Assembly (NCBI RefSeq): GCF_025263685.1
Contig: NZ_CP092109.1
Coordinates: 3,783,001 to 3,847,000, forward strand
Length of the DNA: 64,000 nucleotides
Direction: 5' to 3'
Source of the DNA: Geoalkalibacter halelectricus
GTDB lineage: Bacteria; Desulfobacterota; Desulfuromonadia; Desulfuromonadales; Geoalkalibacteraceae
In this document: positions 1 through 10,030 of the stretch, piece after piece
Layout of the letters: each line of letters opens with the position of its first letter
Position numbering within the stretch: the stretch's first letter is position 1
Made by a program: the position numbers and the translations under genes
Notes under the pieces: model-generated
What the model was told of the DNA's origin: nothing
Seen by the model: only the letters and a program-made list of their open reading frames with translations
Databases searched by the model: none

Positions 1-171
1 TTACCCAGACACTAAAAACATAATTTAATTCAATAATTTCAATGCTCTACAAAAAGAGTAGAGGAAGAGGCCGCAACCGGCACGATCGTTGCTAAAACAT
101 TGTTCTTATTCACAATGCAACTATCGGCCGGCTCAGCCGGATTCAGCCGAACCCAGCAAGGAGAAAGCGCC

Positions 172-3100
172 ATGGAAGCCGCCGCCTATCAGCCCCGGAA
201 CCCGATCCGCTTCGTCACCGCCACGAGCCTCTTCGACGGCCACGACGTCTCCATCAACATCATGCGCCGCCTGCTGCAGGACTCGGGCGCCGAAGTCGTT
301 CATCTGGGACATAACCGCTCAGTCGAAGAAATCGTCACCGCGGCAATCCATGAAGACGCCCAGGGTATCGCCGTGAGTTCCTATCAGGGTGGACACCTTG
401 AGTTTTTCAAATACATGCATGATCTGCTGCGCGACCGCGACGCCGGTCACATCAGGATTTTCGGCGGCGGCGGCGGGGTCATCATCCCCAAGGAAATCGA
501 CGAACTGCACGGCTACGGCATCTGCAAGATCTTTTCACCCGAGGACGGGCGCAAGCTGGGTTTGCAGGGCATGATCAACTTCAAGCTCAGGGAATGCGAC
601 TTCCCCACGCCCAAGTCGGCCGAAAACGATCTGGACGCCCTCGGCGAAAAACACCCTCAGGCGGTCGCCCGGCTGATCTCCCTGGCCGAGGCGCGCCTGC
701 GCGAGAAGTCGCCGCGTACCGAAGAGCTTTTTGAACAGCTGCGCGCTGGGGCGCGCAATGTCCCGGTTCTTGGCATTACCGGCACCGGCGGCGCGGGCAA
801 AAGCTCGCTGACCGACGAACTGGTACGACGCTTTCTGCGCGATTTCCCCGACAAGCACCTGGCGATTCTCTCCGTCGACCCCACCCGCCGACGTACCGGC
901 GGGGCGCTGCTCGGCGACCGCATCCGCATGAACGCCATCGATTCGCCGCGGGTCTACATGCGTTCGCTGGCCACCCGCCAGTCACGCAGCGAACTGTCGG
1001 CGGCGATTCACGACGCCCTGTGCGTCCTCAAGGCCGCCGCTTACGACCTCATCATCGTTGAGACCAGCGGGATCGGCCAGGGCGACGCCGCCATCGTCGA
1101 GGTGTGCGACGTCTCTCTCTACGTGATGACCAGCGAATTCGGCGCCCCCACGCAACTGGAAAAGATCGACATGCTCGATTTTGCCGACCTGGTGGCCCTC
1201 AACAAGATGGAAAAGAAGGGCGCCGAGGACGCCCTGCGCAACGTGCGCAAGCAGGTACGCCGCAACCGCAGGCTCTTCGACATCCCCGACGAGGAGATTC
1301 CGGTCTATGGAACGATCGCCAGCACCTTCAACGATGCGGGGACCAATGTTCTCTACCGGGCCGTCGTCGACCGGATCAACGAGAAGAAGGGGATGAACTG
1401 GCACTCGTCGCTCGAAATCGTCGAGCGCGAAAGCCGCCGCCGGCACATCATCCCTCCCGAGCAGGCCGGATATCTCGCCGAGATCTCCCGCACCGCCCGC
1501 GACTATCGTCGGGAGACCGAGGAGCAGAGCCGCGCGGCGCGCCGCCTCTTTCAGATCCAGGGAACCCTCGAGCAGCTGCGCTGCCGGCCGCGCCCCCTGG
1601 GCGCCCAGGCGGCCGAGGCAAGCATCCCCGGCGCCGAGGATCTGGACGCAGCCCTTGGGGTAATGGTGCGAAGCTGCGAGGAGCAACTGCTGCCGGAAAC
1701 GAAAAAAACCCTGGACGATTGGCCAAATCTGAAAAAAGCCTACCGCGAGCCGGTCATGGTCACCAAGGTGCGCGACAAGGAGATCCGCACCGAAACCTTC
1801 ACCACCTCCCTCTCCGGCACCCGCATCCCCAAGATCTGCCTGCCGGATTACGAGGACTGGGGAGAAATCGTCAAGTGGACGCGCAAGGAAAACCTGCCGG
1901 GCTTCTTCCCCTACACCGCCGGGCTCTTCCCCTTCAAGCGCACCGCCGAGGACCCCAAGCGCCAGTTCGCCGGCGAGGGTACCCCCGAGCGCACCAACCG
2001 GCGCTTTCACTACCTGACCAAGGATGATCCGGCCAAACGCCTCTCCACCGCCTTCGACAGTGTCACCCTCTATGGCGAGGATCCCGACGAGCGCCCCGAC
2101 ATCTACGGCAAGGTCGGCGAAAGCGGGGTCTCCATCTGCACCCAGGACGACATGGACAAGCTCTTCGCCGGCTTCGACCTGTGCGACCCCATGACCAGCG
2201 TATCGATGACGGTCAACGGCCCGGCGCCGATCCTGCTCGCCATGTTCTTCAACACCGCCATCCGCCAGCAACTCGACAAGTTCCGCCGCGTGCAGGGGCG
2301 TGAGCCCTCCGCCGAGGAGCAGCGGGAGATCCGCGCCTGCACCTTGCAGACGGTGCGCGGCACGGTGCAAGCGGACATCCTCAAGGAGGATCAGGGGCAA
2401 AACACCTGCATCTTCTCCACCGAATTCGCCCTGAAGATGATGGGGGACATCCAGCAATTCTTCATCACCGAGAAGGTGCGCAACTACTATTCGGTTTCCA
2501 TCAGCGGCTACCACATCGCCGAGGCGGGCGCCAATCCCATCTCGCAGCTCGCCTTCACCCTGGCCAACGGCTTCACCTTCATCGAGTATTACCTTTCGCG
2601 GGGCATGCACATCGACGACTTCGCCCCCAACCTCTCGTTTTTCTTCAGCAACGGCCTCGATCCCGAGTACACGGTCATCGGCCGGGTGGCGCGGCGCATC
2701 TGGTCGGTGGTGCTGAAAAACAAGTACGGCGCCAACGCCCGCAGCCAGATGCTCAAGTACCACATCCAGACCTCGGGGCGCTCCCTGCACGCCCAGGAGA
2801 TGGATTTCAACGACATCCGCACCACCCTCCAGGCGCTCATGGCCATTTACGACAACTGCAACTCCCTGCACACCAACGCCTACGACGAGGCGGTCACCAC
2901 CCCCACGGAGGAATCGGTGCGCCGCGCCATGGCCATTCAGATGATCATCACCAAGGAGCTGGGGCTGGCAAAAAACGAAAACCCCCTGCAGGGGGCCTTC
3001 ATCATCGACGAACTCACCGATCTGGTCGAGGAAGCGGTGCTGGCCGAATTCGAGCGCATCAACGAACGCGGCGGAGTGCTCGGCGCCATGGAGACTCAGT

Positions 3101-3462
3101 ACCAGCGCAGCAAGATTCAGGAAGAATCCATGCTCTACGAGCACCTCAAGCACTCGGGCGAATTGCCCATCATCGGCGTCAACACCTATCTCAACCCCCG
3201 CGCCGACGAGGAGGGCTATCGCATCCCAGGCGAGCTGGCCCGCGCCACCCGCGCCGAAAAGGAGCAGCAGATCGCCAACCTGCGCGCCTTTCAGAGCCGC
3301 CATCGCGAGAAGGCTCCCCAAGCATTGCGCCATCTGCAGCAAGTCGCCATAGATGGTGGGAACATTTTTGCCGAGTTGTTGGAAGCTGTACAGGTCGCCT
3401 CCCTGGGGCAGATCAGTACGGCCCTCTACGAGGTCGGCGGCCAGTACCGGCGTAATATGTAG
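172..3462 (+). CDS. icmF: Fused isobutyryl-CoA mutase IcmF
   Basis: Adenosylcobalamin-dependent acyl-CoA mutase that interconverts isobutyryl-CoA and n-butyryl-CoA, with its G-protein chaperone built into the same chain. Three parts are visible over 1096 residues. There is an N-terminal B12-binding domain with a D22-x-H24 motif, a MeaB-like GTPase with P-loop GTGGAGKSS near residue 205, and a C-terminal mutase barrel starting around residue 530. The order B12 domain, GTPase, mutase is specific to IcmF; methylmalonyl-CoA mutase has the B12 domain at the C-terminus. ATG 172 is preferred over an in-frame ATG at 100 because AAGGAG lies at 158-163. The M24 peptidase gene follows after 30 bases, so the two are probably co-transcribed. 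The exact substrate is inferred from architecture. Confidence 0.93.
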   Translation: MEAAAYQPRNPIRFVTATSLFDGHDVSINIMRRLLQDSGAEVVHLGHNRSVEEIVTAAIHEDAQGIAVSSYQGGHLEFFKYMHDLLRDRDAGHIRIFGGGGGVIIPKEIDELHGYGICKIFSPEDGRKLGLQGMINFKLRECDFPTPKSAENDLDALGEKHPQAVARLISLAEARLREKSPRTEELFEQLRAGARNVPVLGITGTGGAGKSSLTDELVRRFLRDFPDKHLAILSVDPTRRRTGGALLGDRIRMNAIDSPRVYMRSLATRQSRSELSAAIHDALCVLKAAAYDLIIVETSGIGQGDAAIVEVCDVSLYVMTSEFGAPTQLEKIDMLDFADLVALNKMEKKGAEDALRNVRKQVRRNRRLFDIPDEEIPVYGTIASTFNDAGTNVLYRAVVDRINEKKGMNWHSSLEIVERESRRRHIIPPEQAGYLAEISRTARDYRRETEEQSRAARRLFQIQGTLEQLRCRPRPLGAQAAEASIPGAEDLDAALGVMVRSCEEQLLPETKKTLDDWPNLKKAYREPVMVTKVRDKEIRTETFTTSLSGTRIPKICLPDYEDWGEIVKWTRKENLPGFFPYTAGLFPFKRTAEDPKRQFAGEGTPERTNRRFHYLTKDDPAKRLSTAFDSVTLYGEDPDERPDIYGKVGESGVSICTQDDMDKLFAGFDLCDPMTSVSMTVNGPAPILLAMFFNTAIRQQLDKFRRVQGREPSAEEQREIRACTLQTVRGTVQADILKEDQGQNTCIFSTEFALKMMGDIQQFFITEKVRNYYSVSISGYHIAEAGANPISQLAFTLANGFTFIEYYLSRGMHIDDFAPNLSFFFSNGLDPEYTVIGRVARRIWSVVLKNKYGANARSQMLKYHIQTSGRSLHAQEMDFNDIRTTLQALMAIYDNCNSLHTNAYDEAVTTPTEESVRRAMAIQMIITKELGLAKNENPLQGAFIIDELTDLVEEAVLAEFERINERGGVLGAMETQYQRSKIQEESMLYEHLKHSGELPIIGVNTYLNPRADEEGYRIPGELARATRAEKEQQIANLRAFQSRHREKAPQALRHLQQVAIDGGNIFAELLEAVQVASLGQISTALYEVGGQYRRNM

Positions 3463-3492
3463 CAACCCATCTCAAACGACAAGGAGCAGCGA

Positions 3493-4659
3493 ATGGCCAT
3501 CCAGCAGGAATGCGCGCACCGCATCCACCAACTCCAGACCAAGCTCGAAAAACAGGATGTCGACGGGGCGCTCTTCGCCTATCCCATCGACATCTATTAT
3601 TTTACCGGCACCCGCCAAAATGCCCTGCTGTGGATTCCCACCACGGGCGAACCGCTACTGGTGGTGCGTAAAAGCTTCTCCCGCGCCCGCGCCGAGAGCG
3701 CCGTCGCCGATGTTCGCCCCTTCCCGCCCAGCCGCGAGCTGTCGTCTCTGTTGGGCACGGCGCGGCGCGTCGGCCTGACCTTTGATGTCCTGCCCATACA
3801 GCAGCTGCATTTCTTCAACAAAGTGTTGCCCCAAATTGAGTTCGTCGACATCAGCGCCGTCAACCGCGAACTGCGCTCGGTCAAATCCGCCTGGGAAATA
3901 GAAAAAATGGAACAGAGCGCTGCCCGTCTCTGCGCGGTCTTCGCCCAGATCCCCGAATTTCTGCGCCCGGGAATGCGCGAACTCGACCTGTCCGCCGAAA
4001 TTGAATATCGGGCGCGCAAGCAGGGGTGCGAAGGCTATGTTCGCATGCGCGCCTTCAGCCAGGAGCTCTTTTGCGGCATCGCCATCTCCGGCGCCGCCGG
4101 CGCCCAGTCGGGCTTCTTCGATGGGCCCGCCACCGGCAGCGGACTCTCCAGCGCCGCCGCGCACGGTGCCTCTACCGCCCTCATCGCCCGCGATGAACCG
4201 ATCCTGGTTGATTACACCGGGGTCTTCGAGGGCTACATCGTCGACATGACCCGCATGTTCGTGTTCGGCGCGCTGCGTCCCGAATTACAAAAGGCCTTCG
4301 ATGTGTCCCTGGAAATCCAGGATTATCTGGCAGAAAACCTGCGACCCGGGCAAGACTGCGCCGAGCTGTTCGCCGGCTCCGTCGCCTTGGCCGAAGCCGC
4401 CGGCCTGGGCAGCCACTTCATGGGAGCGCCCGGCGAGCAGGCCAAGTTTGTCGGCCACGGCGTCGGACTGGAACTCGATGAGTTGCCGATCCTCGCCCAG
4501 GGTTTCCAGGTACCCCTACAATTGGGACAAACGGTGGCCATCGAACCCAAATTCAACTTCCCCGGCAAGGGTGTGATCGGCATCGAAAACACCTTTGCCG
4601 TCGGGCCAAAGGGCGGCACTCGCCTGACCCACCTGGCCGACGATCTGCTGCGGATTTAG
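3493..4659 (+). CDS. M24 family aminopeptidase (Xaa-Pro peptidase type)
   Basis: A 388-residue pita-bread metallopeptidase: a creatinase-like N-terminal domain (about 1-130) then the M24 catalytic domain. All five usual metal ligands can be placed: the two Asp of DYTG...VDMTR, the His of GHGVGLELDE, and the Glu of IEPKF and IENTF. It probably removes N-terminal residues before proline or cleaves X-Pro dipeptides in the cytoplasm. AAGGAG at 3481-3486 fixes ATG 3493. It lies between icmF and an OYE-family gene with short gaps, suggesting one transcript, though the functional link is unclear. Confidence 0.88.
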   Translation: MAIQQECAHRIHQLQTKLEKQDVDGALFAYPIDIYYFTGTRQNALLWIPTTGEPLLVVRKSFSRARAESAVADVRPFPPSRELSSLLGTARRVGLTFDVLPIQQLHFFNKVLPQIEFVDISAVNRELRSVKSAWEIEKMEQSAARLCAVFAQIPEFLRPGMRELDLSAEIEYRARKQGCEGYVRMRAFSQELFCGIAISGAAGAQSGFFDGPATGSGLSSAAAHGASTALIARDEPILVDYTGVFEGYIVDMTRMFVFGALRPELQKAFDVSLEIQDYLAENLRPGQDCAELFAGSVALAEAAGLGSHFMGAPGEQAKFVGHGVGLELDELPILAQGFQVPLQLGQTVAIEPKFNFPGKGVIGIENTFAVGPKGGTRLTHLADDLLRI

Positions 4660-4671
4660 GAGCTGATTGCG

Positions 4672-5778
4672 ATGAAGGGAAAAACGTCCGTGCTGTTTGA
4701 GCCAACCCGCATCCAGGGCATGAAATTAAAAAACCGCCTGGTGCGCTCGGCAACCTGGGAGGGGATGTGCGACGAGGACGGACGACCGACCCCGGCCCTG
4801 GTTGACTATTACCGCGAACTGGCCGAAGGCGGGGTCGGCCTGATCATCAGCGGCTTTGCCTTTGTCGCCGCCGAGGGCAAACCCCTGCCGGGAGCCCTGG
4901 GATTGCACCGGGACGATTTTGCGCAAGACCTGCGGGCGCTCACAACAGCCGTGCATCAGGCCGGCGGCGTGCTCTGCGCGCAACTGGCGCACGCCGGCGG
5001 GCAGACCCGCCGCGCCTTGTGCGGCGGCATGCCCCTGGCCCCCTCCGCCGTCGCCGCCGTCCAGTATCAGCCCGAAACTCCGACGGCAATGAGTAACGCC
5101 GACATCCGGCGATCGATCGCGGCCTTTGCCGCCGCCGCACGGCGCGCCCGAGAGTGCGGATTCGATGCCGTGCAGTTACATGCCGCCCACGGTTACCTCA
5201 TCAACCAGTTTCTTTCACCTCACACCAACCGGCGCGACGATGACTACGGCGGCAGCCTTGTCAACCGCGCGCGCTTCCTGCTCGACGTCTATCGCGCGGT
5301 ACGCGCGGCAGTGGGCACTGCATACCCTATCCTGGTCAAACTGACCGGCAGCGACCATCTCGCGGAAGGGCTTGGCGAAAAAGAAGCCGTGCTCGTCGCC
5401 CAGGCTCTCGACGCCCTGGGCATCGATGCCATCGAGATGAGCAGCGGCACGCCCGCTTCGGGCGAACTGACGCCACTGCGTCGCAACATCCATGCGCCGG
5501 ACCAGGAGGCCTACAACCTCTCCCTGGCGCTCGCCGTCAAGGCCGCCGTGCGCTGCCCGGTGATTGTGGTCGGCGGAATTCGCAGCCCGGTCCGTGCGGC
5601 GGAGATCATCCGCAACGGCGACGCCGATTATCTGGCCCTGAGCCGCCCACTGATCCGCGAGCTCGGCCTGCCGCTGCGCTGGCGCGACGCGGATAATGCG
5701 GCCCCCAGCGACTGCACCTCGTGCAACCGCTGCTTCAAAGCGGCCCTCAAGGGCAAGCTGGAATGCCTTAAGACTTGA
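4672..5778 (+). CDS. NADH:flavin oxidoreductase, Old Yellow Enzyme family
   Basis: A single-domain FMN TIM-barrel ene-reductase of 368 residues. Family landmarks are RLVRSATWEGM near the N-terminus, HAAHGYLINQFLSP with the substrate-binding His pair, and the phosphate-binding GGIRSP near the C-terminus. A C-terminal Cys cluster (C-x2-C-x2-C-x10-C) resembles the iron-sulfur region of 2,4-dienoyl-CoA reductases but with different spacing, so cluster binding is uncertain. It lacks the C-terminal FAD/NADH domain of the dienoyl-CoA reductases. AGGAG overlaps the upstream stop, 8 bases before ATG 4672. Last gene of the icmF cluster; an enoyl-CoA or enone substrate is plausible but not shown. Confidence 0.88.
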   Translation: MKGKTSVLFEPTRIQGMKLKNRLVRSATWEGMCDEDGRPTPALVDYYRELAEGGVGLIISGFAFVAAEGKPLPGALGLHRDDFAQDLRALTTAVHQAGGVLCAQLAHAGGQTRRALCGGMPLAPSAVAAVQYQPETPTAMSNADIRRSIAAFAAAARRARECGFDAVQLHAAHGYLINQFLSPHTNRRDDDYGGSLVNRARFLLDVYRAVRAAVGTAYPILVKLTGSDHLAEGLGEKEAVLVAQALDALGIDAIEMSSGTPASGELTPLRRNIHAPDQEAYNLSLALAVKAAVRCPVIVVGGIRSPVRAAEIIRNGDADYLALSRPLIRELGLPLRWRDADNAAPSDCTSCNRCFKAALKGKLECLKT

Positions 5779-5889
5779 GGTTCAAACGGATGACTTTCGG
5801 TGTAAGAAATTGCCTATCAACTGACGGCAGGCAAGGCAGGTGGTCATCACGCAAATGGCAGAATTCAACGGGGGTCAGTCCTAAGCACC

Positions 5890-6058
5890 CTAGGAGGCTG
5901 TCGGACTATCCATGAGCCGACTGCAAATCCGGCTGTTTGGACCGGATTCCGGCTCCTTTTCGGCACGTAGCTACGGGTATGCGCTCTCAAAGGAGCCAAA
6001 ATCCGGACTGAAACATCCGAATTTTCGCTGCGGCCCGGATAGTCCGACAGCCTCCTAG
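5890..6058. repeat. MITE-like palindromic element
   Basis: A 169-bp element bounded by perfect 22-bp inverted repeats (5890-5911 and 6037-6058, outer end CTAGGAGGCTGTCGG). The arms remain imperfectly complementary inward, with matching GGATGTTT/GGCTGTTT and GGCTCCTTT blocks, so the whole unit can fold into a long hairpin. It encodes nothing. No target duplication is clear. The right end touches the stop codon of a PIN-domain remnant. Confidence 0.75.
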
Positions 6059-6243
6059 AGTATTCCAAGCCCCCGGAAGCCATTGACATCAAGAAGATGT
6101 TTGTCGCCACTGACAATCAGCTTACTGCCACTGGACAGGGCGCAGGCGATAAACCTGCCACCATCGTCCGGGTCCGCACTGACGGCCTCACCAAGGGGCC
6201 CTGCCTGACACATCTCGGACTCGACGACTACCATTTCCAGCAT
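6055..6243 (-). pseudogene. PIN-family toxin, C-terminal remnant
   Basis: Sixty-two residues match the C-terminal half of PIN-domain toxins of toxin-antitoxin systems: DPDDGGRFIACAL followed by LIVSGDKHLLDV and GFRGLGIL, including two acidic residues of the nuclease pocket. The frame stays open about 50 bases further upstream without a plausible start, so the N-terminal half is missing. The stop codon lies at the edge of the MITE-like palindrome, which may have altered the 3' end. No antitoxin gene is visible nearby. Probably not functional. Confidence 0.65.
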
Positions 6244-6362
6244 TCTCGTGAAACCGTATCGTCCTAATGCCAGGCCCCCAGCTTCCCCCCTCCCCTATTT
6301 CTCCTGAGAGCACCTCTCAAAATCCGAGGCATCTGAGGACGCCATCGGCAAGCGGAACCCTG

Positions 6363-6395
6363 CTTCTCAAAACCTTTATTTCGCGTTTTGAGAAG
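6363..6395. promoter_or_regulatory. Inverted repeat upstream of resolvase (res-like site)
   Basis: A perfect 11-bp inverted repeat, CTTCTCAAAAC (6363-6373) and GTTTTGAGAAG (6385-6395), lies 30 bases before the resolvase start. A further copy of the half-site core CTCAAAA occurs near 6315. Multiple inverted half-sites just upstream of a serine recombinase are typical of res sites, which also act as operators. The role is inferred from position. Confidence 0.5.
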
Positions 6396-6424
6396 GATTT
6401 CGCAAAAGCTTAGGAGGTTTTGAC

Positions 6425-7051
6425 ATGTTGGTGGGATACGCGCGGGTGTCGACCGTCGGCCAGAAGCTCGATGTTCAACTCGACCAACTCAAGGAGGCAG
6501 GAGTTGAGAAGCTCTTTCAGGAAAAGGCTTCGGGGGCCAAGGCGGATCGGCCGCGGTTATTGGCCCTTCTGGATTTTGTGCGCGAGGGGGATACGGTCAT
6601 CGTCACCAAGCTCGACCGGATTGCCCGAAGCACCAAGGATCTTCTGCAGATCATCGATCACCTGGAGGAAAAAGAGGTTCGGTTCAGGGTGCTCAACATC
6701 AACCTCGACACCGCCACTCCCACCGGCAAACTGATGCTGACCATGCTCGGCGCCATTGCCACATTCGAGCGCGAGATGATGCTGGAGAGACAAGCCGAAG
6801 GGATGGCCAGAGCCAAGGCGGAAGGTAGGATCAAGGGGAGACCTGCGACGGCCAGATCACAGGCGGTCAAGGTATTGGAACTGGCGGAGAAAGGGCTGAA
6901 GCGTAAAGAAATTGCGGCCACTTGCAAAATTTCTCTGGCGAGTGTTTATCGGATATTGGCGAGGATGGAAGAGTTGAAAGAGCAGATAGCCCACGATCTC
7001 GCTGCAAATCACCCAGAACGAACCGTTGAAAAACTGCGCCAGGCAAGTTAA
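6425..7051 (+). CDS. Serine recombinase (resolvase/invertase family)
   Basis: A 208-residue small serine recombinase of the Tn3-resolvase/DNA-invertase type. The catalytic domain has the nucleophile serine in YARVS (Ser9) and the conserved KLDRIARS motif. Then come the dimer helix and a C-terminal helix-turn-helix (KRKEIAATCKISLASVYRIL). AGGAGG at 6412-6417 supports ATG 6425. It would carry out site-specific strand exchange at the adjacent inverted repeat, or resolve element multimers. No Tn3 transposase is nearby, so it is a lone recombinase or a plasmid-stability relic. Confidence 0.88.
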   Translation: MLVGYARVSTVGQKLDVQLDQLKEAGVEKLFQEKASGAKADRPRLLALLDFVREGDTVIVTKLDRIARSTKDLLQIIDHLEEKEVRFRVLNINLDTATPTGKLMLTMLGAIATFEREMMLERQAEGMARAKAEGRIKGRPATARSQAVKVLELAEKGLKRKEIAATCKISLASVYRILARMEELKEQIAHDLAANHPERTVEKLRQAS

Positions 7052-7060
7052 CCCTGGCCA

Positions 7061-7249
7061 TCAATCCTTTTGGCGGTAATAGATCTCGATACGCTCGTTG
7101 GGATCAAAAGGATCGGCTCCTTTCTTGAAAACCCGCATGCTGCAAATCTCGGGAGAAGATTTGCGGGGCCGAGCCCTCCTCATTCGTCGAAGTTGCCTCA
7201 GGAAAAGAAAGGCCAACACGACGCCGGCGATGCAGAGCAAATATTTCAT
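7061..7249 (-). CDS. Small single-pass membrane protein, unknown
   Basis: Sixty-two residues starting MKYLLCIAGVV: one hydrophobic N-terminal helix, then a basic stretch (RQLRRMRRARPRK) expected on the cytoplasmic side and a short polar tail. GGAGGTGA directly before ATG 7249 makes this start better than an in-frame one ten codons upstream. Not assigned to a family. It ends 10 bases from the convergent resolvase gene. Confidence 0.6.
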   Translation of the reverse strand: MKYLLCIAGVVLAFLFLRQLRRMRRARPRKSSPEICSMRVFKKGADPFDPNERIEIYYRQKD

Positions 7250-7408
7250 TTCACCTCCAGATAGTCGCGGAAACGCCAACCAGACATACTGCAGGCCCTT
7301 TCAAACCACTTCAAGTCGATCGCATGGCAAAAGAGCCAATATCCTCGGCCTGATACAAAACTTTTATCCCTTTCATTTAGCGGGTGGAGATCGGACAACC
7401 GAAATCAA

Positions 7409-7705
7409 TCAAGACCTAGTAGGGTCTTCGAAAAAGATGCGCAACCGTTTTCCCAACGCAGCAGCCGCCTGCTCCAGGGTGTTGAGCGTGACGGCGGTGT
7501 TCTGAGGGTCTAGGAGTCGGTTGACGGCCGCCCGGGAGGTATGCATCTTGGCCGCCATTTCGGTTTTCGTCAGGTGCTGGCTCTCCATCTCCTGCTGGAT
7601 CTGGTAGGCCAAAACTCGCTTGGCCGCAGTCGCCTCAACATCAGCAAGTATGCCTTCCTCGGCGAGAAAGTCGTCAAAATCGCTGCCAATATTTTTAGTT
7701 CCCAT
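7409..7705 (-). CDS. HigA-like XRE-family antitoxin
   Basis: A 98-residue protein with a helix-turn-helix (HLTKTEMAAKMHTSRAAVNRLL) typical of HigA antitoxins, which neutralise an mRNA-cleaving HigB toxin and repress their own operon. The start at 7705 overlaps the last codons of a toxin reading frame (7695-7742), the usual HigB-HigA overlap. The toxin has been cut off by an IS605-type fragment, so this appears to be an orphan antitoxin. Confidence 0.72.
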   Translation of the reverse strand: MGTKNIGSDFDDFLAEEGILADVEATAAKRVLAYQIQQEMESQHLTKTEMAAKMHTSRAAVNRLLDPQNTAVTLNTLEQAAAALGKRLRIFFEDPTRS

Positions 7706-7742
7706 CGATTTCAGCCTTTCTCTTTCGCGCAAGCCTCAGGTC
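7695..7742 (-). pseudogene. HigB-like toxin, C-terminal stub
   Basis: A frame overlapping the antitoxin start encodes DLRLARKRKAEIDGN and a stop. It resembles the basic C-terminal helix of phage-derived HigB toxins. It continues only to 7742, where the IS605-type end begins. No N-terminal toxin half was recognised on the far side at 8035, so the insertion came with a deletion or the far part has decayed. Confidence 0.5.
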
Positions 7743-8034
7743 CTGAACCACCCCATACCTAAAGGTAGGGGGTTCTGAAAGCGGATCCATCGGGGTTTCC
7801 CGGCTCTCGCGTTGCCGCTACAGCATCCGGGCTGTGGTCGATGGCGGGCTTTCTTCGGCAGGCGACCCGCTCTGACGGTTTCACCGTGGGCAAGGCTTTC
7901 GCCTTCCCGCTCGCAGGTTGAGTACGGCACCATCGCGCCTGCCGCAGCAGCGGTTCCGCAGCCGCCCACATCTCTCGGATGTGGGATGGATGGTGCCGGT
8001 TGTCGATGACGCACCGAGCTAAAAAGGCCGAGTA
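7743..8034 (-). mobile_element. Truncated IS200/IS605 element: tnpB 3' end and right end
   Basis: These 292 bases match 10031-10322 with only two differences seen by eye. They carry the terminal hairpin (7751-7772) and the last roughly 92 codons of tnpB (7759-8034, open but headless). The tnpA gene, the rest of tnpB and the left end are absent. Because TnpB guide RNA comes from exactly this part of such elements, the fragment could still produce a guide scaffold. Confidence 0.85.
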
Positions 8035-8148
8035 TCGGTGACCATCCGCCATCCTTTCTCCAAAGATGGACGGAACTTTATAACCCCTTAAAAATTCCGG
8101 GAATTATAATTGTCGCCGAACCGGAGGTTTAATTGTCGCTGATCAACC

Positions 8149-8295
8149 CTATATTTTGCGGAGATTTACTGGCAAATCGCCTATGTTATCCTTGTCCGAC
8201 TCCGCTACCTCTTTTATTGTTGACGGCGGAAGGTCGAAGTTACTCTCAGCCTTGGCGATGGCCCAGAGCAGCTGCGGCGAGACGCCATAGAGCAT
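8149..8295 (-). pseudogene. Lytic transglycosylase-like fragment
   Basis: A 48-codon frame begins MLYGVSPQLLWAIAKAESNF, which matches the start of the SLT/VirB1-type lysozyme-like domain, including the catalytic Glu of KAES. The rest of the domain (the GLMQ and AYN motifs) is missing. Such enzymes often belong to conjugation or secretion clusters, so this may be a relic of a transfer module. Confidence 0.5.
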
Positions 8296-8600
8296 ATGGT
8301 TTCTGTGAAGTTTCGGATTTTAGCGAGCCCGGAAATGGGCAGCTCATCGAAGGCGACACCTTCCACAGACCGGCGCAACTCGGTAATCAGCTCACGGTCG
8401 GCCTTGCGGTTGGTGGACTTGCTTGATGATCGTAAATACCGCTAGCCCCTGAATCACCGCCAACGGCGGCGCGTGCCATCCCCTTCCCCGCTTTCCTCGA
8501 AATCGCCCGTTGCCGCCGTGCAGGGCAAACGACACAGTCTGTCGCTACACCCAGGTATTCATAGACCATGAGCCGACGAAACTTTTTTCGCAAACGTAAA
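8296..8600. other. Degenerate stretch without an intact gene
   Basis: On the minus strand around 8320-8420 a frame reads DRELITELRRSVEGVAF and DELPISG before losing coherence. It looks like the end of a former protein-coding gene that I cannot name. The remainder up to the AAA gene shows no recognisable feature. Confidence 0.3.
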
Positions 8601-8615
8601 AGGAGGCCGGGCGGC

Positions 8616-10030
8616 ATGGTCGAACCCTATGAGCAACACGTCATCCTCACCTACCTGCTGCGGCTGGCAACCGACAGCCGTCTCTCCCCCCAGGGACTGG
8701 GAGAACTCTGCGAGTTCTTCCAGCGCAACCTGGCCTATCTCGGCCTGGATCGCAGCGACGAGGAGTTTCTGGATCATCTCATGCGCTTTCAGGAAATCCT
8801 CGATGAGAAAAAGGGGCTGCGCGGCGCCTTCCGCCAAGTCTCCGGGGTCATCGACAAACGCTTGCGGCTGCGGCTCGACGACCTCAAGGGGGCAGAGCCG
8901 GGTCCTCTGGAGACCAACCTGAGAATCCTCGCCGACGAATTGGAACTGGACCGGGACGAGCGGGGTTTTTTCGGGCTCTTCGTCCGTTTTCTCACCCATG
9001 CCGGTTTCCAGCGGATTTTCAACGAAATGACCCGGGAGCACCTGGGCCTGCTCGATACCTGCGCCATCTGCCTGGACACCGACCGCAATGCCCTGGCCGA
9101 GCGCCTGCGCCCCGGCGCGCCCCTGCTCGCTTCGGGGGTCATCCGTCAGGCCTGCCGCAGCGGCAGCGATCTCGACGATCAGTTCGAAATGCCCGACGCC
9201 GTGCGCACCGCCATGCAGAAGGCCTGCGGGGTCAAGGAAGACATCCGCCGATACATCCTCGGGGAAACGGCCCAGGCCAGTCTGCTGTGGGAGGACTTCG
9301 ATTATCTCAACGACATTCCCGAACGCCTGGAGCGCTTTCTGAAGACGTCCATCGATCAGCGGGTTGCGGGCGTCAACATTCTTCTCTGGGGGCCTCCGGG
9401 GACCGGCAAGACGGAATTCTGCAAGACCCTGGCCCAGCGCCTGGAGGTGAAACTCTACCCCGTCGGCGAACAGGACGAGGACGGAGGGGAGCCGAGCCGC
9501 AAGGAACGCATGGGGTCGCTGCATCTGGCGCAGAGTCTGCTGCGCTACCAGAGCCGCAGCCTGCTGCTGTTCGATGAAATGGATGATCTGTTCGAGGGGA
9601 GCGCCCTGGTGCGCTTCTTTGGCGGAAAGCTCTCCATGGGCTCAAAGGTCTTCACCAACCGGCTCTTCGAGAACAATCCGATTCCGACCATCTGGACCAT
9701 CAACGACGCCAGACTGCTCGACGAGTCGGTCATTCGGCGCATGGCCCTGGCCATCGAGATGCCCATTCCGCCGGCGAAGACCCGGGAGCGGGTCTGGCAG
9801 CGGGTGCTCTCCAAAAACACCCTGAGCCTGCCGGACGACGACATCCGGGTTCTCTCCCAACTCGACATCTCACCGGCCGTGGTCGATAATGCCGCCCGCG
9901 TCGCCAAACAGATCGGCGGCCGCATCGAGGATTTTCAATTCGCCACCCAGGGGATCGTCAAAGCCATGTCCGGACAGCTGCCGAAACCAAAACCGTCCCT
10001 CGCCACCCCGTTCTGCCCGGAACTGATCCG
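8616..10030 (+). pseudogene. Tandem-AAA ATPase, N-terminal part (split by IS605)
   Basis: The first 472 residues of a two-AAA-module protein. A helical N-terminal region (about 1-225) is followed by an AAA domain with Walker A GPPGTGKTEF near residue 260, Walker B LLLFDEMDD near 318 and an arginine-rich VIRRMAL segment. AAAAGGAGG at 8597-8605 supports ATG 8616 over an in-frame ATG at 8568. The frame breaks exactly where the IS200/IS605 right end starts; the second AAA module resumes at 12069. The joined protein would be near 695 residues. It may regain function if the element excises precisely. Biological role unknown; the location suggests a defence or mobile-element function. Confidence 0.78.

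Noticed and set aside
982-3465. 827-codon open frame antisense to icmF
   Set aside because: Mirror frame of a GC-rich gene; low-complexity Val/Leu/Gly-rich product without family features.
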